NCBI GenBank assembly: GCA_008828725.1
Contig: MEHQ01000233.1
Span: forward strand, 62,001 to 126,000
Reading direction: 5' to 3'
DNA from: Saccharina japonica
Lineage: Eukaryota; Sar; Phaeophyceae; Laminariales; Laminariaceae
Length of the DNA: 64,000 nucleotides
The notes under the pieces were generated by a model. That model was given only the letters and a program-made list of their open reading frames with translations. It was not told the DNA's origin and searched no databases. Positions 43,164-55,126 of the stretch are shown piece by piece (the stretch's first letter is position 1; the number at the start of each line of letters is the position of its first letter). Both the position numbers and the translations under genes were made by a program.

Positions 43164-43709
43164 GTGCCTTGTTGGCGGGCCCATATCACTACGAACGCCC
43201 AAACCACTTTGAATGTCCTCACAAGTGAGACGACGAGATTCATCGATGGATTACCCTTCAACGAGGGTTGTTGCAACCCTAGCCTCAATCCTAGTCCCCT
43301 CCCCGAGGAGAGACCCCTTTTGAACGTGCACTCAAAGTTGATCTGGTTTGCTGTCTTGCAATCTACTGGTGGAATAAATACAGACTTGCCACTCACGTTT
43401 TGCGCTCGCACCCCTTCCTCTTGGTGTCCTGGTGGTACAGTACTCGCAGCAGCACTGGCGGGCAAGCTCCTTGTCGAAGTAACGCTGTGCCCTGCTAACC
43501 CGTCGAGGGCACTCACTTTTTTGCATTCCCTGGCACCGGTTTCTCTTCCTATTACTGCCCACGCCACGCGTTTGCTGCATTGTGCTGCTGCTTTGCGTAG
43601 ACGTACGCTACCCTGGGAGAGTTTGCCGAGTACGGTCGCTACTACTGTATACCATGCACCATTGCTGGAACATGTATCATACGTACCATACTTCGCATCA
43701 CCTCCGTAA
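43164..43709 (+). other. Longest unrecognised open frame outside HMGR
   Basis: A frame of 181 codons, starting from a GTG rather than an ATG, in DNA with ordinary composition. The opposite strand is also open for 160 codons (43085-43567). A parallel frame further down (about 43890-44030) is interrupted by stops. No family recognised, no clear splice sites. It could be a decayed gene or a transposon remnant. Confidence 0.2.
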
Positions 43710-44459
43710 ACACTTGACGGAGACTCCCGTCAACCCGTATCACCTCCGTAAACATTTGACGGCGACTCCCGTCAACCCACGCCAGCAATCCCACCACCAC
43801 ACCACGCTAGAGGTCGAGCCCTTTCCTACTGTAGATCTGCCCACCCATCTTGTTGCTGATCTTCGCATCCACTCCATGTCATAGCCGGCGTGGGCCGGCC
43901 CGCCCTCGACCCTGCTCTCCCCGCCTATCGGGTCTCCGTCTACCGCCAGGAGACCAAGAGGAAGGGGTGTGCTGCGAGGCGAGCTTCGGCCCACTCTATT
44001 GAAAAGGACTACTGAACTGACAGCCTGCCTGCTGGCGCTGGCGCAGCTTCGCCTGCCACCCCTGTTGTCGGCAAACTGGGCAAGATCAGTCGAGTTGTTG
44101 CAGCACTTGATACGGCAGCGCACTTACCAAAAGTACTGCTTGTAGTGTCATGAGCACAGCAGACATATACGTAGTCGTAGCTCGGTGCTGCTCCTGCTGC
44201 TGGTGCGAGCTCGGAAGTCGGGTCAGCAAACTCGGCGAAAGGGGATGATGCGACGTTGCTGCGTTCCGCATCCCTTCATCAGCTCGTTTCTCCAGCTGAT
44301 GCAGTCGGTCATAGTCAGCAGGGAGATGCCCGCTTCGGCGGCGGAAGGGGATACAGCAGTCTCTGGCAGCTGCAGCATGCGGCGGTATATAGCGGCTGCA
44401 GGTTCGGGCAGGCTAACAGGTGAAGCTGACAGGCTAAAGCTAACAGTTTAGTTTGGCCG

Positions 44460-46610
44460 TCGGTTTGACCTCTCAGGAAGGTGTGTGATTGGACAGGAAT
44501 CTACCGACGGCATAGATATTTTAATACTATAAAAGTTGAGTATCTACTATTCAATCGGTTGAACTCACAGCTGACGTATTTATAATCATTTTATTTAATA
44601 CTGTATCCCATATGTTTGGTGTGCCAACTAGGATTTGGTCTTTACACTGCCAGGGGACAGGGGTTGGGCTTTTCCCCGTGCATGTGAGCAAGAAAACAAA
44701 GTGAGTGCGGGAATAGCCAGCAAGGGTGCTAGTGCGCGTGGGGCACAGCAGGGCGATCGACGAAGGGCATATTTGCATGACCCGAAAGGGAAGAGGTCTG
44801 TCCGTCCTCCGATCGGAAGGATAGGACGGCGCGCTGCATTAGTGAGAGCAGGTGAGAGGATAAAGGTTCAGATGAGAGCGCAACTTTTGATTTCCGCGCG
44901 CCGTTGGTAGTTTCCTTGACAATCCACGCTCTCTCGCCTCTTGCTGCCGACGCCGCGGGTCGGGTGTTGGATGCATTCGCTTTTTGTCCTCCAGTACAAG
45001 TCGGCAATAGCTGATCGTGCAACTGCTGTGCGCGGGAAGGGTGTAAATCAGCGATGCCGTGCTTTGAGCCACAGAGAACCGATTCCCAAAACCCCAACCC
45101 GCGATCCTCGATCTCATAATTTGAAGCGCGATTTGTTGGCCAAAAATGAAAGATTGGCGAGCATTCTATATAGAAGGGGGGCGTTCGAATCGTTTGCGCG
45201 CCGGATATGAGGATATAGTAAAGCGCTCGTTTGCATCGCGCTTGCGTCCAGCCCATCCATGCCGTCTGAACGTTTGGGAATGCACACGGGCGCCTTTTTT
45301 CTCCGGCAAAAGCTCCACTCATAATAACAAGCGTTTAAGAATGTCGAAGACTAGACTAAAAAAGCATACCAGGTACCAGGTATGATACTGCGATGACCGC
45401 AACTACAATAACTGATGCTGGTTTTGATTTTGAGTTTGATTTTTGAAAACGCTTGTTTTCTCCACCGAGAATGCGCAAGTGCGGTTGAACGTATCATATG
45501 TATGGTGTCAAGAGCAGGCCGCGGGAGGGGGGGGGGTGCACCGTACCGTAGCGAGGGATTTAGTGTGCAACTTGGGGGATGGAGCTACGTAGTACGGTAC
45601 CAGGCATGCAACGTTTTTTTGCCACAACACCAAAAGGCGTGATGCGGTATGATACTGCTTGTAAACATTACCAGAGACAGTCGATATGCAGTAAGCCGCG
45701 TACTGCAGCAAACACCAACAAGACGTATGTTACCGTGGCACTGCTGTATGTTGTGACGCGCAAGACCCCCTGAGGCGAAATTCCTAGCCGAGTTTCTCCA
45801 AATCCAGGGGAGGCACAACAAACGATATGTTATTACAGCAGTATTGATTAGTGTCTTTCGAAATATCTCGACGAGATCTTTCCATAGACGCACCACTCCT
45901 TTCATGATACAGTATACAGCAGTGCACCCATTCATTACAGTCGAGTCAATATAACCAGAGCTTCGAAATTTGTCGAAGGGTGTGTGTGTCGTGTGTCATC
46001 ACGGTCTGACCTCTTCATCCCCGCTTCAAGATCTCAGCATTCTCAGTCCAATACAATCAGTTCAATCAATTCGCTGTTGATGTTGCTGTTGCCCTATTAG
46101 TAGAGTGAACATACGAGCCGCTATGAACGTAAGTGGGTCGTTGGATGGATCGGGGGGTGGGGGTTGTACATAATTGTTTTGTTTCGCAAACTTGGGACAC
46201 GGTATCGAAGTACGGGTGATGCCGGTCATCCCCCATAGGTACATATCGAACCTAGATGGGCTACGACCCGCCAAAAAAAGGAGGGTCATAGCCCATAGTA
46301 TCGAACATGTCTACGTAGTGTTCTCAGGATGAGCAACGTAACAGCCACCGGAACACGAAGGTTCTTCCTGCAGTAGTATAGGCTCGCCTAAAATATTACG
46401 CTTTGCGGACCCTTCGGGTTCCACTTTTATTTCAGTATACCTTTTTTGGGTAAGTTAGCCTGTGACCACGGGAATCGACCGTGTCAAGTGTTGGATTAGT
46501 ACGGACAGATGGAGGTACTGGATAGAGAGACCGGCACGGTTTTTAATGTGAAGACAACAACAACAACAACAACAACAACAACTGCACACACTGCTGTACG
46601 TCACTGCCTC
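44460..46610. other. Intergenic DNA, nothing recognised
   Basis: Short open frames on both strands (the longest reversed, 44729-45322) with no recognised motif. A few TACCAGGTA and GTGTGTGTCGTGTGT motifs. At 46541-46582 there is a TTTTAATGTGAAG end with a (CAA)n tail, the 3' end of the microsatellite-tail family. Confidence 0.45.
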
Positions 46611-46617
46611 GTGCTGT

Positions 46618-47431
46618 TAGGGCCCATCTTAACGAACATCGCTATTTATTGAAATGGGAAAACAATTTTTGTTTTTCGTTTGTTTTGAATACGATTTCCC
46701 TGAAAAAACGTGTTTGGGTCTTATCGAGGAATGGTGTATTGCATAAAAAAATGATAATAACGCACAAGGGTCAACGAACACCCGTGAGCAACCAACGAGG
46801 CGACCTACGGCCTGTGTCCTCCCCGGGGCGCCGCTGCCAGCTGAAAATTATGTCTGCCGGCACCGGCTAGGAGGCTATCACTCTAGGGATGTCTTGGGGG
46901 GGCTGGCGCAGCCCCGAAGCCCAACGCGGGCAGCAGCGACGGGGATACAGCGATCGAACTTCTACGCCAAGTCGCGACCTGGTCGGCGCTCGTGTGGTTT
47001 GGGAGGCAAAGAGGGGTGAAACATTGTGTTTGCGACCGCCTGTATTAATTTCTAGGCGCCGCAAGCGGTCTACCCTATGCTAGGGGCCGTCGGACCTCGC
47101 GCTGCGGCTGATCCGGTGGCCGTGCCTCTCGGGAATGGTGGATCTCGCCTCTGAATCAGTCGACGACATGGCTCAAGTTTGCGTGGCTTCCTTCGGTTTC
47201 ATGGAACACGCCACGTCGAGTTGGATGAACTCCCCAATTCAATAAAACGAAAGAGCAAAAGAAGTCCCAAAATACTTCTTGTGGAATTCCGTTTTATTGA
47301 ACTACTCAGTTTTGAAATCGAAATATCTTGCTGGTTATTCACTTTTCGACCAATCAAATGCAAATCAAAACAAACGAAAAACACTCAAACTCAAACAAAC
47401 GAAAACAAATGTTCGTTAATACGGGCCCTTA
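46618..47431. mobile_element. 814-bp GGGCCC-end element with GC-rich interior
   Basis: Ends TAGGGCCCATCTTAACGAAC and GTTCGTTAATACGGGCCCTTA are imperfect inverted repeats like those of the 215-bp hairpin at 33.95 kb. The middle (about 46780-47220) is GC-rich and unlike its AT-rich arms, as if foreign DNA had been picked up. No recognised protein. Confidence 0.65.
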
Positions 47432-48311
47432 TGCAACGATTTTCTGACTGTTTTTGTTGTATGTGCTACTTGTTGTCCTTGGTGAACAAAAAAGTGCATT
47501 CGGTGCCATTCGCTGAAGAAACGGACAGCTAGTATTATTGTTGCATTGCCGTGTACAAGTAGATAGAAAATATATTTGTATTATTATTTTATCTTTGCCA
47601 TCCGACAATGTGCAGCATGAGCCTCAACCTTAGTCACTCATAACATTCCCGAAAGCAGAAAACCACGGAAACAAAGGAAACCTATGCGCAAATATTAAGT
47701 ATGTTAGTTTCTCCCTCCGAAAATGTACCGTATTTGTCATGCTCCATTTCGACTCGACTCGAATATCTTCTAATAATACCGGACCGCAGCAGGCAGTAGT
47801 AAGAGTAGGAGTAGTCTCTCTTCTATCACTCTGAACAACGAATATCTGAAAAAAACTACGTACCAGGTAATGATAACATGCGCACGTAGGAGACGGTGGT
47901 TTGACCCTTTTCTTTGCTGGCTGCCCTCTGCACTAACCAGCATATTCACAGGCAAAAATGAGGCTTGACGCGCCCAAACAGACCGGTATCCTTCTACTCT
48001 GTACCGAAATATAAGCACCTTTTTTACATTAATATTAAATCAAAACGGTTCTTACATTTCGGGACAGATTGGTACATATTATTGTCATAATATTTGATGT
48101 CTTTTTTGTTATTTGTGGACGAAACAAAGGGTATTACCGTAATATGTGCTGCACGAATCAAGACTGTTGTTGTTCCGGTTGATCACATGTATCGCCCCCT
48201 GTACTCTAACCCAGTCGCCCGGGCTGCTCCTTGTTTCCAATGTTAATGCTGTCTGGAATCGCTCCCCACAAGGTATAATCTACTTCATTCAGTAGTAGTG
48301 AGGTGAGGCGG

Positions 48312-48485
48312 ATGGACCGTACCGGAGAGCGCCGCCCGGAAGCTCCACAACGTTCGGGAGGAGTACCTTTCCACCGGTCGGACCCGGGACTGGCGATGCT
48401 TTCGACGAAAGAGCAAGAGGTGCAACGACGCATCAGGGTACGGTCGAGGCTTGCGACCCAGAAGCTTGCGGCTGAACTTGCTCAG
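48312..48485 (+). CDS. Possible first coding exon of an unknown gene
   Basis: An ATG frame of 58 codons ends in CTCAG and a good GTGAGG donor in phase 0. The peptide is basic and probably helical (STKEQEVQRRIRVRSRLATQ, KLAAELAQ). It resembles a first exon, but I cannot find a following exon before repeats take over at 48.55 kb, and no family is recognised. The opposite strand is also open. Confidence 0.3.
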
Positions 48486-48547
48486 GTGAGGGTGACTCTT
48501 GATTTTGTATTTCGAATTACATGATAAATACTACCAGTGCAGAGTAG

Positions 48548-48794
48548 TAGTGTTGGGTATCGGGTATTTGACGATAATCGAGTTCGATACGATGCCGACA
48601 AACAAAACAACTACGTCATCGATACAATTTCGATATTTTCTATATACATCGAAGCGTTCGTTCATTACTGTATATCTGCATAAAAATCACGGGGGTACTA
48701 GGGGATGGAGAACACGTTCGATTCGATACAGTACATGGAAAGTTCGATATTTCGACACAATATCATGGAAACTTTCGATACGATATCAACACTA
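48548..48794. mobile_element. AGTGTTGGG-end element, copy 1
   Basis: TAGTGTTGGGTATCGGG at the left mirrors CGATATCAACACTA at the right; the interior is rich in ATCGAT-type words. A second copy lies at 62.2 kb. Confidence 0.6.
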
Positions 48795-48854
48795 AGAAAT
48801 AGGTACCAGGTAGTACGAAGTATTCATATAAATTGACGGTCAGGAGAAAAAACG

Positions 48855-49675
48855 TGTGCGGGCGGGAGGGAAGGGGGCACGGGTATTGCAGGAGGGAGGG
48901 AGGGAAGTTATTGCAGGGGGGGGGGGGGGGGGGGGGGGCGTGGTTGAAAGGGGTAGAGACGGGGGGGGNGGTGTACTCATGCGTGCACGGCCGTAGTCGT
49001 ATGAATAGACCCTCGCATCCCTCAATGCCGGGACGGAGCACGTTGGTTTTCACCAACCAGGCAGAGCGGGGGGGGGATGTACTCATGTCGTGCACGTACC
49101 CGTATGAAACATAGACCCGTCGCATCCCTACAAGCCGGGACGGAGCACGTTGGGTTTTCACCACCAGGCAGAGGGGGGGGGGTACTCATGTGTGCACGGC
49201 CGTAGTCATATGACCATAGACCCTCGCATCCCTACAATGCCGGGACGGAGCCGTTGGGTTTTCACAACCAGGCAGACATTGCTTGCACCAAGCGCGAACG
49301 CCGTGAGGTATGGGCGAGTCGCATGGAGGTGAGCTGCATCCTGCTAAGAACCGCCTCTGAGGCGGACTTGCATATGGACGACAGCTTCAATGAGTTAATT
49401 TAATTTCTGGTGTGGCCACTTCCGAGACAGCAATGGGTTTTACTATGTAACTGCCTCGCGGAGCCTTACCATATTAACACTACGTGATACGACCATTCCC
49501 CTTGTGCGGACAAAGGTTCTCCACCCCGCACAAATGATCTACTCGACCGCCAGCTTTGGTGACCGCCAAAAAAAAATAACAAAAAAAAACGGCACCCTGG
49601 TTGTCTAGCTCACGCAGCGAGTGGCGTGTTTTACAGCGTCGTTGCCAACCGACGCCAACCCAACCTATAAATATA
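48855..49675 (+). repeat. Poly-G family 1: several stacked heads and one full copy
   Basis: Three heads of about 90-110 bases, each after a G run (with one N), precede a complete copy from about 49175 to CGACGCCAACCCAACCTATA. Shared segments include GGACGGAGCACGTTGG and CACTACGTGATACG. Confidence 0.8.
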
Positions 49676-49889
49676 TCGGGGGGGGAGGTGGGCTCAAAGG
49701 TGAGATAGGGCAGAGCTGTTGAGCATTTTCTTCCGCTTTTGTAGACACATAAAGATAAGTGCTACTTTGTAGACAGAAAACAAAAACAGTGATATTTTTC
49801 ATCTAACCTGCCACGATGGTGTCGCCGGCAGACTTGCCGGGACACCGTCTCTGAGCGCCTTGATCCCTATGCGGTTGATTAAGGTATGG

Positions 49890-50255
49890 TGTGAAAAATG
49901 GAGGAAGGAGGAAGAGAAGTAGACGAGTGTGACATGGAGCAGTTTGGTACACTAAATAGTAGCGAGAAAACGATCGCTATCTTAGGAGATAGATGGTGGC
50001 CACAGGCGGCGAAACAGGAAGGGGATAAGATTAGCAAAAAGTTTCTTTGTAATATATGGAAACAACGTAATGAGCGCCCAAGTGTTGGAGGTGTCTCTAT
50101 TAGGAGTAGGAACGGTGCTCCGTCTCGAAAGGGATGCGTGGTCAATGGTCAAATGACTAAGGCAAGCAACAAATGAGTACGCCCCCCCCCCCATGCGTAG
50201 TCAATGTTCAAATGACTAAGGCAAGCAACAAATGAGTACGCCCCTCCCCCCTCCA
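49890..50255 (-). repeat. Poly-G family 2, long reversed copy plus second head
   Basis: Body (CGAGAAAACGATCGCTATCT, GGCGAAACAGGAAGGGGATA), head (GTCTCGAAAGGGATGCGTGG, AAGGCAAGCAACAAATGAGT) and C run, then a second head with its own C run. Confidence 0.8.
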
Positions 50256-51840
50256 ATCACGCAGTGGCCGTCGCTGTGCTCGTCGCTTGTTATCTTCAAT
50301 TTTTCAGCCTGAAGTCCCAAGAGGATTACAAATTAACAGTGAGTGGTTGGATACACACACATCGTATCGAAATTTTCGATACACTACTAAAAATCTGTGC
50401 CGAAGCATCATATCGAACTGACGATACATCGTATATAACGCGTCTTACTCTTCATCGCCTGATATCCCCGTGCATAACAAAAACTGGCATGTTGACACCG
50501 AACGTAGTACGAGTATATTCGACGTAACTCTTGTAGAAATCGAACCTATTTATTTTTGCGTGTATCGTTATCGTACCGAACTCGATTGCCGTTCGACATC
50601 ATCGCTACAGGCTGGTTCAAACATATCACCCCGAATTAATCCAGTAGCCAAAATTGACGCCGTTTTTCATAGACCCTGGAATTTGGCACACATACTCTAC
50701 GAACCCCTGCCGCCCCAATCGCGTTTTTTTTTTTTAATTTTTGCGCCAGACATTTCGGTTTTTGCTTTTCTTGGGAGATTTGGGTCTTACCCTATCGCAG
50801 CACGCCCCGGAGAGGCGTTTTTTGGCGACGAAAAAAATATATTCATCGTCATATATAGTGGTTTGGCAGGGACATATAGAACACGTGTTAAATCTTTAAA
50901 GTTCAGGGTGCATGGACATTCAAGATTTAGTTGGACCTTCATGAGGTAACCGTGCAAATTCCTGCATCGCCTCGTAATTAATTATTTTCGGTACATATGT
51001 AGCCGATTTTTGGCGATAAGTACGACTTAATATTGATCATATATAGGCAGCCAGATCTTCGAATAGTTGCGTGAAATATTTGTGCAAACATACAAACTTC
51101 CTCAGACCACCTGGAAGCGGCTCGATCAGAAAACAAAATGGAGCAAAACAAATAATTTCTACGGAAACGCCTGAATATTATTGACCTCTTTGAAGGCCTG
51201 TGATTGGTCGGGCCACATTTTAGGCGGTAGAGCCAGTCCTAGGTTCATAAAAAAAAAACTGGCGATGTAACCCTCTTCCCCTGTTCATGGCGGTCACAGT
51301 ATGATGCCAAACCTGTAACATGCGATTGTTGCATGCGGCATTCAAATTCGTGGGTGACGAAATTTGGGGCGATATGCTTGAACCAGCTCGTGGTCGTCTC
51401 GGAAATCGATGTCGGTCGATTCTTTGATAAAAAGATCGGCAGAAAATCAACGAAAAGCCGATCTCGATCTTGACATTCTTGATTATACAGCAGACATCAT
51501 CAGTAGTGTGTCAAACTCGTGCATTCGTACCGCTGTTTGCAATCTGTAGACTATTTCTCCAGTACGAGTAGTAGAGCTTACCAGGAGCTTACCGCTTATT
51601 CGATGCTATGGTTGAGACACCGTGTACGAGGCAAAAGGTTCTGACCAATGAATTGATTTGAATAATTAATACAGCAGTAGTAGTAGTAGTAAAAATCGGT
51701 ATATCATCAAATGTAAGGACACGCCACGTCTACCCCTTGATCGACGGCGTCAAGGCAAACGCGTTGACGGACGTGCCTCGACGACAAAAACCGGGGACAG
51801 GGGGTTAAAGTCCCCTTTGTTTGGAAAGCCCTTCGCCATA
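50256..51840. other. Intergenic DNA, nothing recognised
   Basis: An open frame at 50470-50949 (159 codons) has no motif that I recognise. TCGATACA-rich words near 50350-50440 resemble the interior of the AGTGTTGGG elements. Confidence 0.4.
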
Positions 51841-51847
51841 TTATTAA

Positions 51848-52474
51848 AAGGGCAGCGGCCAAAAACAGGTACACCTGGTCCGTTTGGGGCCAAAAACAGG
51901 TACGTACTAAAATTAAGTTTAAACCGCACCCCACGAACCTGCCGTTCCTTGCAACGCTAAGTAGAGTTTTTTCGTGTTATTCGGCCCGGTGGCTACGTAT
52001 ACGATTAGCTGCTATTGATAATACGAGGAACGAACGCCTGCTGCTGTATTCACCCTTCTCAGCTTGCGACACCCCTGGTATTCCAAGTCAGCCACAATCC
52101 CGAAGGGGAGCCTTCTGTCTCGTATTATTTCGGCGGAGGTGTACAGACAGATATCATATGTGTGTCGCTCGAGTGGCGTGTGGTGCGAGGTGCGAAGGGA
52201 GGAGGGGGTCTCCGCGTACGTCGGCATTTGTATAGGGGGCATAGATAGAACTATGAAGGGCTTCTGATTGGCTTATAAACGACAAAAAAAGGTGAAAGTC
52301 AAGCAGAGTAGACAAAATCAGATATACCGGGGCTTTAAAGAGGCAAAAACAGGTACAACGAGTTTTGGACCAATAGCAGGGCACGTGGAGTGCGTTTTTT
52401 ACTTGATTTTAATTATTTACCTGTTTTTGGCCGCAAACGGACCAGGTATACATTTTTTTGGCCGCTGCCCTTAA
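51848..52474. repeat. Long inverted repeat, 58-base arms
   Basis: AAGGGCAGCGGCCAAAAACA...GGTCCGTTTGGGGCC at 51848-51904 is mirrored at about 52417-52474 around 510 bases of unique DNA. It may be a mobile element with long inverted ends; no target duplication is evident. Confidence 0.65.
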
Positions 52475-52500
52475 TAAAAACCTGTATTTTCCGAGAGCTC

Positions 52501-52718
52501 CTATTTGCAGCATGCAGGCTGCAAAACAAAAACACAGCTCGAAAAAACATACCAGTTTTTGGGGCACGGACGAACTTTATAAGTTTTAAGGGCTAGACTA
52601 ACCCTAACCCTAACCCTAACCCAAACCCAAACCAAATGTTCATCCGTGACCCAAAAACTAGTACCGGTATATTTTTTCGAGCTGTGTTCTTTTTTTGCAG
52701 CCTGCATGCTGCAAATAG
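52501..52718. repeat. Large hairpin with telomere-type repeats in the loop
   Basis: Arms 52501-52575 and 52638-52718 are close mirror images (both with TTTGCAGCATGCAGGCTGCA or its reverse). The loop holds TAACCC units in a row (about 52599-52622), degrading to CCCAAACCCAAACC. Confidence 0.85.
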
Positions 52719-53182
52719 GCGCTGTCGTATTTTCCTTTGCACTAACTGCTGACTGACCATGTCTGCCTGTCTGCCTCGGTCGACGCTGGCGGTGTGCTGT
52801 GCTGGTGCTGTGCTGGTGCTCTGTGGTGCTGGCACGCAGCAAACAGCACACAACATATTGAGTAAAAAATAGAGGTTTCCACACAGAGAATGGGACGGCT
52901 GTTCTAGCGGGGATCAGAGACAACCGTCTAGACGGATGGAAATGCCTTGGCGAACGCCCTTGACTGGCTGACTACTTTAACGATTACCCGTCTCCTGACA
53001 TACCTGGTATTTGGAAGCACTCATCAGACTGCTACTACTACTGTAGTATCTTTGCCATTTGTTTAGAATTAGTCCGGTGTCCGGTGTCCGGTGCTATTAG
53101 AATATGGGCATACGCGCCGACTGCTGGCATCTGTGAAGTGGTTGAAAAATTATCGTACAGACTTGCAGATCAACTTGGAACG

Positions 53183-53330
53183 TGTGTGTGTTTTCGTGTT
53201 TTCACATTAAACCGTTCGTTGTTTCCACATACCCATCGACACCCAGCAGACCCAGTGTTCATGGCGGTTCTTCATCCTAGAGAGATACAAGCTCTGTGGG
53301 CACAAAACCCCGACACCGAGATAACTTTTT
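53183..53330 (-). mobile_element. Microsatellite-tail family, degraded 3' piece
   Basis: GTGTGTGT, TTTTCACATTAAACCGTTCG, ACCCAGTGTTCATGGCGGTT; same order as the better copies at 57-59 kb. Confidence 0.6.
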
Positions 53331-53338
53331 TTTTTTTC

Positions 53339-53512
53339 CCATCCCATTAAATGTCTTCGCCCTTCTTTTCTCTCTCCTTCCTAGTCGTAACTCAGATCCG
53401 GGGTCACATAGTAGGCTTTTCTCCCCCCTCCCCACTACACGGTACATGCCTTGCATGTTTATCGCGGGAAGGTTTCAGCACTTTCTCCCCTCGTCGACTC
53501 GCGTCGAACTAC
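53339..53512 (-). mobile_element. tRNA-derived SINE copy 4 (5' truncated)
   Basis: Reversed tail and body; empty insertion site (CTTCCTAGTCGTAAC). Confidence 0.8.
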
Positions 53513-53570
53513 GTATAGTATACTCGTACAGAGTAGACTATGCAAAGTCATGTGCCATATCATCGTATTG

Positions 53571-54034
53571 TGCTCTGGCTCGCTGTCCTTTCCTGTCGTT
53601 CTTAGTCTTGCTCTGTTGGCGCTGTTTCGGTCCATTTCATTTCGTTTCATTTCATTTGGTTTTTTATTGGAGGTCGCATCTCCTCTGGGAGAAGCACGAC
53701 ACTTTCTTTTTTTGTCATGCTTTTTATTTGGTTGCTTGATTGTTGATTTGCTTCAGTATATTTACTTTTTATTATTTTTTCCTTTTCGCTTTTTCTTTTT
53801 TTCTCTTTTTTTCTCTTGCATGCACCTGGATTGCTAGCAGGGTAGGTCTTGCCTGTCGTATATGGCATTGCATTGTCTGCTCTGCTTACTGTACTGAGTG
53901 TAGTATCTCTGTGTCGTAGTTTTGTGACCACATAACTGGTACCTTTTTAGGATGAAGAATCGGCACGGACACTGGGTGTGCTGGATGTTGACGGGTAGAA
54001 AGAAAGGTTTAATGTGAAGAACACACACACACAT
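53571..54034 (+). mobile_element. Microsatellite-tail family, long copy 1
   Basis: GGCTCGCTGTCCTTTCCTGT, TCTCCTCTGGGAGAAGCACG, GCACCTGGATTGCTAGCAGG and GGTTTAATGTGAAGAACACA followed by a CA run. Shares its whole length with 55.13-55.57 kb. It looks like a retroposon with a simple-repeat tail. Confidence 0.75.
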
Positions 54035-54307
54035 TGGATGACCACGCGTGACATACACATTTACACATGCTATCAGCCCAGATGCGTTAAAAGAGAGAAC
54101 AGAACAAAATACAAAAAGAGAAAAAAGAAGAAAAAAAACTTCGTGCCTCCTCAGAGTAGATGCGACAGACAATGTGTGTGTGTTCTTCACATTACAACGT
54201 TATTTCTGCCCGTCGACATCCAGCACACCGAGCACTGGCTGTCCGTGCCGATTCATCATCTTACTACTAATATACGTATACAAGCAGAGTAAATCAATGC
54301 TCATTAC

Positions 54308-54731
54308 GGTCGCCCCGGTGGGCTAGCAGGTAACCACGAAGCCTGTTAGGGTCGAGATCGCGAGTTCGAGCCCCGCCGAGTGCATGCTCGTAGGGACTTT
54401 TTCTTGCAGAAAATATCTTGAATAGCGGAAAGCGCGAGAGCATGAGTTAGCAAAGTTCGATGAAAATCGACGAGCATTAGGAAGACTTGAACCCTCTGCG
54501 CGATAAAAATCAAGGCAAAAACCGTAGTGGGGGAGGAGGGAGGGGAGCCTACTTTGTGACCCCGGATCTGAGTTACGACTATTACGGGGGACCATAGTTA
54601 AAAGGACCAAATACTGTTAGTAAAAATAGGTAAATGTATAGGTTTTGGTGTGCGACGTAGGTCCTATTTACTAGGGTCCCCAGTAATAGGGAGGGAGGAA
54701 GACGGAAGTGCGAAGATAATAAATGGGACGA
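54308..54731 (+). mobile_element. tRNA-derived SINE copy 5, with nested TA MITE
   Basis: Head type GGTCGCCCCGGTGGGCTAGC (as copy 9), B box GAGTTCGAGCCCC, shared body, tail AATAAATGGGACG and A run. Interrupted at 54582-54686. Confidence 0.85.
54582..54686 (+). mobile_element. TA-target MITE in SINE copy 5 (105 bp)
   Basis: Begins TTACGGGGGACCATAG and ends GGGTCCCCAGTAA, flanked by TA at 54580-54581 and 54687-54688. Removing it and one TA restores GAGTTACGACTAGGGAGGG, the sequence of copies 6 and 9. TA duplication fits Tc1/mariner-type elements. Confidence 0.9.
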
Positions 54732-55126
54732 GAAAAAAAATATATATATAAATATGTATGTGCACGACAGGCATATTTTCGCGGTAAAAATCCAGATGCG
54801 TTGAAAGACAGAAAATACGAAAGAAAGATCAAATATATATTAAATAATAAATAAAATGACATAGAAAAGAAGTGTCGTGACCCCCCCGGAGAAGAAGTGA
54901 CAGACAATAAAAAACAAAAAAATAATCACAAAGCAACATATAAAGCAGAGTAATGCTATTAATAAGAACGAGCGAAAGGAAAGGTGGGAGGGTTCGTCGG
55001 GAAACCACGGCGGACGGAAGCAGGAAAGAGACGGCAAACAGAGTAGGTACCAGACCGACTAGCTGGTAGAACCTGCCTTTAATACGGGCACAAACCTGCC
55101 TCGGCTGGCTGGAAGGTGCTTTTGGT

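Noticed and set aside
44729-45322. 197-codon frame on the minus strand
   Set aside because: Overlaps other open frames of similar length, no recognised motif, no splice context and no sign of repeats; chance is the simplest reading.
52596-52635. True telomere or chromosome end
   Set aside because: Only about four units, already degrading, inside a hairpin and followed by more than 11 kb of ordinary DNA.
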